This document shows, in pieces, positions 1 to 5,085 of a stretch of DNA of 8,052 nucleotides (positions within the stretch are counted from its first letter, which is position 1; each line of letters opens with the position of its first letter). This DNA is from CAZVJA01 sp964626885 (GTDB taxonomy: Bacteria; Planctomycetota; Planctomycetia; Planctomycetales; Planctomycetaceae). Made by a program: the position numbers and the translations under genes. The stretch lies in contig CAZVJA010000233.1 in NCBI GenBank assembly GCA_964626885.1, forward strand, positions 1-8,052. Reading direction: 5' to 3'. Below the pieces are notes generated by a model that was not told the origin of the DNA, searched no databases, and worked only from the letters and a program-made list of their open reading frames with translations.

Positions 1-1167
1 TGGCTTGGCGGAGCTGTCCTTCTCGTTCCGGTACTCGTCCTCGTTTGCATCGCCATCGGGATCGGCGTGCATGTCTGGATGCGGCATCGCGGGAAATCGT
101 TTTCCGTCGGCGCGGTGATTGTCGTGTGCGCGTCGATCCTGTGGCTGCTGCCGGTCATCGCCGTGTTGACCTTCGTGGGGTGGAAATTCAGCGTAGGTCC
201 ATCGCTCACTTCGTCTGATGGGCAACCCCCCTTTAACCTCGTCACTGACCTCGTCAACCTGCAATCCGCCCGCGTTGCCACCGCGGAGCGTGTCGAGCAG
301 CAGGCTCAAGCTGCCAAAGTGCTCGCGGAAGAAGCGCGGGCACGAAATTTGGCAGTAGCCGAAGCTGGGAAAAAGCTCGCGCTGGAGCAGATGCGTCAGC
401 ACTCCCCGCTTGTGACCACTATCGAACCTCAACCTGTCCGAACGGAGCCAATTCCGCAAGCTCCTCCCGCAGCTTCCGCCGCGGGTTCCAGCGCGAAAGT
501 CAGCGAACCGCAACCTCCTGGAACGGAGGCATTGCCGCAAACGCCCCCGGCGACTGCCGAGAAACCGAGCGAAGCGCAGCCGCAAGCACCGCCGGTGGCC
601 GAGGCAGCGGGCAGCGACAAGCAGCCGAACGCACCGTCTTCTGTTCCCGATTGGGTGACTCGAGGATCGGTCCGTGACGGAGACCGAACGCTTGCCGTCG
701 TATCGAGCCAGCAGTTTGCGAACGAGCAAGAGGCCCGTGTGCAAGCCATGCAGCAAGCCGGCGTCTTGACGACCGTTGCATTCCATTCTCGCTATCCCCA
801 AGCACGAAGCTGGCAGGTTCCTGAATCAGCCGTCGACGGCCTTGCGGTGCAACAAAGCTTCGTGGAAGCGATCGACCGTAAAGTGAGCACGTCGGGAACT
901 CCGTTCCGCATGTACCGAGTGCACTTGCAGGTCGAGAGTTCGGAACGGGTTAATCAAACGATTTTTCCGATGTGGAACCAGCAAGTCGTGCGACGACGGC
1001 TCGCGACACTCATGGCGGTTGGCGTACTGCTCACGCTGATCTTCGCGACAACCTCCGCCTACCTGAGGCTCAACGACTGGACGAAGGGAGCCTATCGCGG
1101 GCGCTTGCGACTGGCGGCGGTATCGCTGATCGTCGCCGTTGGACTGATAACAGCGTTCCTGTCGTAG
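1..1167 (+). CDS. Uncharacterised multi-pass membrane protein with coiled coil and Pro/Ala-rich repeats (5' end outside window)
   Basis: The frame is open from the first base, so the gene begins upstream. A GTG at 67 is a possible start but is unlikely, because the codons before it encode a clean hydrophobic helix (visible residues 1-22). Visible layout: membrane helix 1 (about 1-22), helix 2 (about 35-61), an Ala/Glu/Gln/Arg-rich likely coiled coil (about 83-133), a Pro/Ala/Glu-rich linker with repeats (about 140-212), a soluble domain starting near a PDWV motif (about 215-320), then two C-terminal helices (about 334-353 and 369-387). The hydrophilic stretch between helix 1 and helix 2 contains MRHRGK. 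The C-terminal block, with LRLNDWTKGAYRGRL between the last two helices, resembles from memory the end of many uncharacterised planctomycete membrane proteins (a Tyr-x-Arg-Leu...Thr-x-Gly-x-Tyr-x-Gly-Arg-Leu pattern). The large middle part probably lies on one side of the membrane. No catalytic motif is recognised and the function is unknown. It converges on the neighbouring minus-strand gene, 37 bp away. Confidence 0.8.
   Translation, partial: WLGGAVLLVPVLVLVCIAIGIGVHVWMRHRGKSFSVGAVIVVCASILWLLPVIAVLTFVGWKFSVGPSLTSSDGQPPFNLVTDLVNLQSARVATAERVEQQAQAAKVLAEEARARNLAVAEAGKKLALEQMRQHSPLVTTIEPQPVRTEPIPQAPPAASAAGSSAKVSEPQPPGTEALPQTPPATAEKPSEAQPQAPPVAEAAGSDKQPNAPSSVPDWVTRGSVRDGDRTLAVVSSQQFANEQEARVQAMQQAGVLTTVAFHSRYPQARSWQVPESAVDGLAVQQSFVEAIDRKVSTSGTPFRMYRVHLQVESSERVNQTIFPMWNQQVVRRRLATLMAVGVLLTLIFATTSAYLRLNDWTKGAYRGRLRLAAVSLIVAVGLITAFLS
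424..615 (+). repeat. In-frame imperfect repeats in the Pro/Ala-rich linker
   Basis: Two diverged units with an 81-bp (27-codon) period start at 424 (EPQPVRTEPIPQAPPA) and 505 (EPQPPGTEALPQTPPA). A third, shortened copy starts at 571 (EAQPQAPPVAEAAGS). The shared 15-residue core is Glu-x-x-Pro-Gln-(Ala/Thr)-Pro-Pro followed by an Ala/Ser-rich tail, at 445, 526 and 571. The copies differ at the DNA level, so this is an old duplication, not a recent slippage event. It probably forms a flexible spacer between the coiled coil and the C-terminal soluble domain. Confidence 0.65.
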
Positions 1168-1179
1168 AGTCCGTTGAAG

Positions 1180-1205
1180 CGGTGAATATTCCGTTCGCCG
1201 GTTTT
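1180..1205 (+). terminator. Possible short hairpin terminator after the + strand membrane protein gene
   Basis: Twelve bases after the stop codon, CGGTGAA (1180-1186) can pair with TTCGCCG (1194-1200) around a 7-base loop. The stem is 7 bp with one G-U wobble. GTTTT follows directly at 1201-1205. The T run is short and the stem modest, so this is only a candidate. On the opposite strand there is no T run, so it would serve the + strand gene only. Confidence 0.35.
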
Positions 1206-2173
1206 CAAGCTGCGTCGGAGCGTGCCGTTGCTGCCGCCGCGGTAAAGCTGACTTCCACGCTGAGGGCATCGTCGGCCGAGTCGGATCGCCGGGCTTCGAT
1301 CCGCGCCCCGTATCGCTGGGCGGTGCCGATCTTCACCCGCACCCTCTCCCCGTCAATGACATGGCACTCGACGATCGGCCGGTGCGCGAATGGCGGAACG
1401 AAGGGAATGTGTGCTACCGCTTGTTTCTGTTTCGCTGCGAATTCGATCCGCACCGAACCCTCCACGCGTTCCTCGCCGTCCGCCAGTTTGGTGCGGGTCA
1501 TCCATTGCGCGATCATCGGTTCGGGTGGACCCACGTGTGCGCTGTCGGCCCGCAGCAGCCGCGCTTCGAGAGGCGACAACTCCTCAGTTTCGATGGCTTC
1601 CAGTGTCGGCAGCGTTACTGTAGCCGCGCGCATGTCGTTCGCAACGTGTCCCGCAGATCCGTTATTTTCAGCCTCACCGAAGGGCAACATCCCACCGCGT
1701 TCTACAAGCTCGACGGGGGGCACGGAGTTCCTGCCCCGGCCACCCAGATCTTTCAGGCGTTCCGAGACAGTCCTCAGAAAGTGTCCCAACTCCGTGATTT
1801 CCCACGCCGCCAGAAATGTGCCGACGAAGAGCCCCGATAGATAAACAGTCACAAATGTCGAGTGTCCACCGGTGAATGCAACGGCCGGCAGGAATGGCGG
1901 AAGCATCGTCATCAGAAACGCCGGCAGATCACCGCTCTGAGATCGGTCGCGACAACGACCCGCATGATATGCCAGCTGCGCAGTCAGGCCGATTGCCGCA
2001 GCGAGCGTTACGCCAAGACAGAGCAGGAGCCCCGAAACCGGTGCAGCTTTGGGGTTGGTCAACCTCGAACCGAGCGCCAGCGCCGCAAACAACAGGAGCG
2101 CCGTCCACGCGCCGAATGCAAATTTGACGCGCGAGTCGTCCCGGCTTCGGCGAGCGGCTTCCTGCCGCGACAT
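1205..2173 (-). CDS. Uncharacterised membrane protein downstream of metK
   Basis: This 322-residue protein is not recognised as a named family. Its N-terminal part is basic (many Arg), followed by hydrophobic segments at about residues 17-35, 46-67, 85-99 and 104-124, so probably four membrane helices. A hydrophilic region follows (about 130-215). A C-terminal soluble domain (about 222-312) shows alternating hydrophobic residues typical of beta strands, including QWMTRTK, EGSVRIEF and RPIVECHV. From memory, similar C-terminal domains occur in uncharacterised planctomycete proteins. The ATG at 2171-2173 is supported by a strong AGAAGGA Shine-Dalgarno sequence (complement of 2179-2185) five bases upstream. 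It begins 25 bp after the metK stop on the same strand, with no room for a normal promoter and terminator, so co-transcription with metK is likely. The protein is confidently real; its function is unknown. Confidence 0.8.
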   Translation of the reverse strand: MSRQEAARRSRDDSRVKFAFGAWTALLLFAALALGSRLTNPKAAPVSGLLLCLGVTLAAAIGLTAQLAYHAGRCRDRSQSGDLPAFLMTMLPPFLPAVAFTGGHSTFVTVYLSGLFVGTFLAAWEITELGHFLRTVSERLKDLGGRGRNSVPPVELVERGGMLPFGEAENNGSAGHVANDMRAATVTLPTLEAIETEELSPLEARLLRADSAHVGPPEPMIAQWMTRTKLADGEERVEGSVRIEFAAKQKQAVAHIPFVPPFAHRPIVECHVIDGERVRVKIGTAQRYGARIEARRSDSADDALSVEVSFTAAAATARSDAA

Positions 2174-2198
2174 AGCGATCCTTCTGATGAAACGGCGG

Positions 2199-3341
2199 CT
2201 ACAGCCCGGCGGCCTTCGCCAACTCGGCGGCCTTCGCGGTGCTCTCCCACGTGAAGTCGGGATCGTTCCGTCCGAAGTGTCCCCCGGAAGCGGTCTTGCG
2301 GAAGATTGGCCGACGAAGCTGGAGATACTCGATAATTCCCCTGGGTGTCAACGGGAACATCTCCCGCACGGCGGCGGCGATCTTTTCCTCGGGGACTTTC
2401 GCCGAGCCGTTGGCGTTGACCTGCACGCCGACCGGGTCCGCCACGCCGATGGCATACGCCAGTTGCATTTCGCACTCGTCCGCGAGGCCGGCCGCGACGA
2501 CGTTCTTCGCGACATGCCGGGCCATGTAGGCGGCGGAACGATCGACTTTGGTGCTGTCTTTTCCACTGAAGGCGCCGCCGCCATGCCGTCCCCAGCCGCC
2601 GTAGCTATCGACGATGATCTTGCGGCCGGTGAGACCGGTGTCGCCGTGTGGGCCGCCGATGACGAACCGCCCCGTGGGGTTAATGTGGTATTTCGTATTC
2701 TTGGAAAGCAGTTCCGCCGGGACTGCCTGCTTGATGATCTTCGAAGTGATATAGTCGTGGATCTCCTGCTGGCTGACCGACTCGGCATGTTGCGTCGAGA
2801 CGACGACCGCCGAGATGCCGACCGGTTTGCTTCCCTCGTACTCGACCGTGACTTGGCTCTTGCTGTCAGGCCGCAGCCAGGAAACGTCGCCGCGCTGGCG
2901 GGCTTCCGTGAGCAGATTGATGATGCGATGCGCCAGGGCGATCGGCAGCGGCATCAGTTCGGGAGTCTGGTTGCAAGCGTAACCGAACATCAGCCCCTGA
3001 TCCCCAGCGCCGTCCTTATCGACCCCTTGGGCGATGTCGCCGCTCTGGCTGTGGAGTGTCAGGAAGACGCGGCACGTATCGGCGTCGAAGCCAATTTCAT
3101 AGCCGGAGTAGCCGATGTCCCGGATGACGTCGCGCGTGACTTTGACGTGGTCGATCTTGGCGGTGGTGGTCACTTCCCCCGCCAGCACCACGAGGTCGGT
3201 GGTGCAGAGGGTCTCGCAGGCCACGCGTGACTTAGGATCCTGAGCGAGAATCGCGTCGAGGATGCCGTCGGAGATTTGATCGCTCACCTTGTCGGGGTGC
3301 CCCATGCTCACCGACTCGCTGGTGAAAAAGCTTCTGGACAT
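2199..3341 (-). CDS. metK: S-adenosylmethionine synthetase (methionine adenosyltransferase)
   Basis: MetK joins ATP and methionine to give S-adenosylmethionine, phosphate and pyrophosphate in the cytoplasm, the methyl donor for most methylation reactions. The 380-residue length is normal for the family, and all three domains are intact. Visible signatures: GHPDK at 14-18 (catalytic His15, metal ligand Asp17); GEVTT at 55-59 with the methionine-site Glu56; SQS at 98-100 with Gln99; GAGDQG at 111-116 (first family signature); TGRK at 238-241; GGGAFSGKD at 254-262 (phosphate-binding loop, second signature); and KVDRSAAY from Lys265. The ATG at 3339-3341 follows an AAAGG Shine-Dalgarno element (complement of 3348-3352). 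It has a 177-bp upstream gap with a candidate promoter and a leader hairpin, so it is probably transcribed independently of waaA. No known SAM riboswitch core was recognised in the leader. No key residue is missing. Confidence 0.98.
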   Translation of the reverse strand: MSRSFFTSESVSMGHPDKVSDQISDGILDAILAQDPKSRVACETLCTTDLVVLAGEVTTTAKIDHVKVTRDVIRDIGYSGYEIGFDADTCRVFLTLHSQSGDIAQGVDKDGAGDQGLMFGYACNQTPELMPLPIALAHRIINLLTEARQRGDVSWLRPDSKSQVTVEYEGSKPVGISAVVVSTQHAESVSQQEIHDYITSKIIKQAVPAELLSKNTKYHINPTGRFVIGGPHGDTGLTGRKIIVDSYGGWGRHGGGAFSGKDSTKVDRSAAYMARHVAKNVVAAGLADECEMQLAYAIGVADPVGVQVNANGSAKVPEEKIAAAVREMFPLTPRGIIEYLQLRRPIFRKTASGGHFGRNDPDFTWESTAKAAELAKAAGL

Positions 3342-3364
3342 TGAACGCCTTTCGGGACGAGACA

Positions 3365-3394
3365 GAAGGGCCGTGAGATGACGGTTTGCCCTTC
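3365..3394 (-). promoter_or_regulatory. Two-part hairpin in the metK leader
   Basis: Read on the minus strand, GAAGGG pairs with CCCTTC (6 bp, 3389-3394 with 3365-3370) and encloses a second perfect stem, CCGT with ACGG (3381-3384 with 3371-3374), capped by a CATCTC loop. A CAAA bulge sits on the 5' side only (3385-3388). It lies about 10 bases upstream of the Shine-Dalgarno region of metK and would fall inside the transcript predicted from the promoter at 3431-3459. No T run follows, so it is not a terminator. It could affect translation or mRNA stability, or be incidental. Confidence 0.45.
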
Positions 3395-3430
3395 ACATCA
3401 AGACATCTAGACTTCAAAAACACGCAACAG

Positions 3431-3459
3431 ATTGTAGTTAGGGCTCCCGTCGCGAACAA
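3431..3459 (-). promoter_or_regulatory. Candidate sigma-70-type promoter for metK
   Basis: On the minus strand, a -35-like TTGTTC (complement of 3454-3459) is followed after exactly 17 bases by a -10-like TACAAT (complement of 3431-3436, five of six bases matching TATAAT). Transcription would start near 3424, leaving a leader of about 80 bases before the metK ATG. The -35 matches only at TTG, so the call rests on the -10 and the spacing. The rest of the 177-bp gap (3342-3518) shows no gene, no riboswitch core that I recognise and no clear terminator for waaA. Confidence 0.45.
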
Positions 3460-3518
3460 CCGTCGTTAAGTATGGAAAGCCAATGGGAAATCGTAGGCGG
3501 AATCGAGGAGAAACGTTA

Positions 3519-4901
3519 TCAAGCGGCCCGGGATGTGTTGATTTGTTCCGGCGTGGAAATCAACGGTATCAGCAGATCAGCCGTGTGACCGGTTGCCCCT
3601 TGCTGCGCCAACACCAGATCGCGGGCGGTTTCCCCCAGAAGGAGTGCTTCGTGGGGGTTCTGGAGCAGCGTTCGAACGGCGGCTGTCAGCTTCGCGCCGT
3701 TGGGAACCACGCGTGCCGCATCGTGACTTAAGAGAATCTCGACGACGTCTTTGAAATTCCAGGTGTTGGGCCCAAAGAGGATCGCGGCGCCGAAGCCCGC
3801 CGGCTCGATCATGTTCTGCCCGCCCCGGTCCGTCAGGCTTCCCCCGACGAACGCAACATCGGCGAGTCCCCAGCAGGCCGAAAGCTCACCGAGCGTGTCG
3901 AGCAGCAGAATCGGTTCCAGCGTTGCATTCGCGTCTGTATTACCCAAGCCGACAGTTCCGCCGTCGAACCGACGGCTTGTCATCGGCCTGGAAGAACCCG
4001 CTTTCGACCGGCGAATGAGCGGCAGACCTCGCTGCTCGATCAGCCGCGCGACGTCGTCGAACCGCTCTTTGTGTCGCGGGACGATCAGCAATCGCAGATC
4101 CGGAAACTCCGGCACGAGCTTCAAGTAGGTGTCGAGCGCGTACTCTTCCTCGGGGGCCTGAGTACTTCCGGCAATAAACACTTTCTCGTTGCCGCAAATG
4201 CCAAAGAACTCGCGCAGCTCGCGGGTCTTGGTGTTTCGCCGATCGGTCGTCACCCGGTCGAACTTAATCGAGCCGGTGATCCGCACCCGTTCCGGCGGCG
4301 CGCCGAGCGCCAGCAGGCGCTCGGCATAGGTATCATTCTGCGCGGCGATAACCTCCAGGCACGATAGCAGCCGCGCGATGACCGGGCGGACCCGTTTGTA
4401 GTTGTGATAGCTCTTCTCGGTGATGCGGGCGTTGACGAGCGCGATTGGAATTCCCGACCGGTGCGCCTCGAAGACGAAATTCGGCCAGAGTTCCAACTCG
4501 ACGAGCACAATGGCCGTGGGACGGACGCGGGCGATGGCCCGACGAACCGCCCAGGAAAAATCGAGCGGAAAATAGCAGACGCAACAGTCGGCGAATTTCT
4601 TTTGCGCGAGAGCATAGCCGGTGCTGGTTGTCGTCGAGATGACGAAATCCAGCTCGGGGCGGCGAGATTTTAGATCGGCCAGCAGCGGTTCGAGCTGCAG
4701 CACTTCACCCACGCTGACGGCGTGCAGCCAGAGGCAGGGGCGCTCCGCCGTTGCATGGTCGGCCGCGCGGTCCGGCAGTCGACCGAGAAACTTCTGTCCC
4801 CACCCGTCCCGGTACTTCTTAAGCACGAGCATCCGGTACAACAGAACCGGCGAAGCAGCCGCCACCGTGCACAAGTACACAAGATTGAGTAACCACGACA
4901 T
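3519..4901 (-). CDS. waaA: 3-deoxy-D-manno-octulosonic acid (Kdo) transferase
   Basis: WaaA (KdtA) transfers Kdo from CMP-Kdo to the lipid A precursor at the inner face of the inner membrane, the first step of the lipopolysaccharide core. The 460-residue protein (the family is usually about 420-430) starts with a single N-terminal membrane anchor (about 2-23). The N-terminal GT-B half has HAVSVGE at 60-66 (Glu66 the expected catalytic base) and VELELWPN at 134-141. The C-terminal half has TGSIKFD at 209-215, GSTQAPEE at 246-253, PRHKERF at 275-281, LGELSACWGLADVAFVGGSL at 337-356 and GGQNMIEPAGFG at 360-371. The extra length lies mainly in a Ser/Arg/Gly-rich linker at about 298-328. The common GSTHxxEE motif has Gln in place of His. 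An upstream in-frame ATG (4997) was not chosen: the extension is hydrophilic, lies before the expected membrane anchor, and the ATG at 4899-4901 has a good ribosome site. Confidence 0.95.
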   Translation of the reverse strand: MSWLLNLVYLCTVAAASPVLLYRMLVLKKYRDGWGQKFLGRLPDRAADHATAERPCLWLHAVSVGEVLQLEPLLADLKSRRPELDFVISTTTSTGYALAQKKFADCCVCYFPLDFSWAVRRAIARVRPTAIVLVELELWPNFVFEAHRSGIPIALVNARITEKSYHNYKRVRPVIARLLSCLEVIAAQNDTYAERLLALGAPPERVRITGSIKFDRVTTDRRNTKTRELREFFGICGNEKVFIAGSTQAPEEEYALDTYLKLVPEFPDLRLLIVPRHKERFDDVARLIEQRGLPLIRRSKAGSSRPMTSRRFDGGTVGLGNTDANATLEPILLLDTLGELSACWGLADVAFVGGSLTDRGGQNMIEPAGFGAAILFGPNTWNFKDVVEILLSHDAARVVPNGAKLTAAVRTLLQNPHEALLLGETARDLVLAQQGATGHTADLLIPLISTPEQINTSRAA

Positions 4902-4908
4902 GCCGGGA

Positions 4909-4915
4909 GTCCTTT
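4909..4915 (-). promoter_or_regulatory. Shine-Dalgarno site that sets the waaA start
   Basis: On the minus strand AAAGGAC (complement of 4909-4915) ends seven bases before the ATG at 4899-4901; its core AAGGA is eight bases away. This fixes the start at the methionine of MSWLLN, directly before the membrane anchor, in preference to the in-frame ATG 96 bases further upstream. Confidence 0.6.
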
Positions 4916-4934
4916 CCCGATCAAAAATGTCCAA

Positions 4935-5061
4935 AGCACGAAGCCTGAAATTAACAAGAGAACGTCGGAAATCAGAACGAGGACTGCCTGGGCTCAATCT
5001 TCGCTATCATATTCGTGCTGAGTGCTTCCGATTTCCTTCGGCATTCGGATTTCGTGTTTCC
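4935..5061. repeat. Short degenerate repeats in the secA-waaA intergenic gap
   Basis: The 184-bp gap (4902-5085) contains no gene or clear terminator, and no convincing promoter for waaA. On the + strand, 5011-5061 is a run of related words: ATTCGTGCT, TTCCGATTTC, TTCGGC, ATTCGGATTTCGTG, with TTCG recurring at 5012, 5037, 5044 and 5051 and GATTTC recurring at 5030 and 5049. An 8-bp inverted match lies 69 bases away: AGCACGAA at 4935-4942 against TTCGTGCT at 5012-5019. From memory, similar stretches built on CCGAA/CACGAA units fill gaps in planctomycete genomes. Whether this is a repeat family or drift of a simple sequence cannot be settled here. Confidence 0.45.
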
Positions 5062-5085
5062 TGCTCTTTTCGAAAACTATTCATG

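Noticed and set aside
972..1844. A 290-codon + strand open frame spanning the end of one membrane protein gene and the antisense of the next
   Set aside because: It crosses two better-supported genes in the wrong frame, and its Ser/Arg-rich product shows no domain or membrane pattern.
2049..3230. A 393-codon open frame on the + strand, antisense to metK
   Set aside because: It is antisense to an intact metK. Its predicted protein is rich in Arg/Gly/Asp/Val with no recognisable domain, as expected of a mirror frame in GC-rich codon use.
3342..3430. Known SAM riboswitch upstream of metK
   Set aside because: The leader has a hairpin, but no sequence I recognise as a SAM-I, SAM-II or SAM/SAH core; only a covariance search could overturn this.
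4902..4997. N-terminal extension of waaA to the ATG at 4997
   Set aside because: The added 32 residues are hydrophilic and precede the expected membrane anchor. The downstream ATG at 4901 has a well-placed Shine-Dalgarno sequence, and the extension overlaps the repeat-bearing intergenic DNA.
5061..5085. TTTTCGAAAA palindrome after the secA stop as a terminator
   Set aside because: The stem is four A-T pairs plus a C-G step with no room for a loop and no following T run; it would not form a stable terminator.
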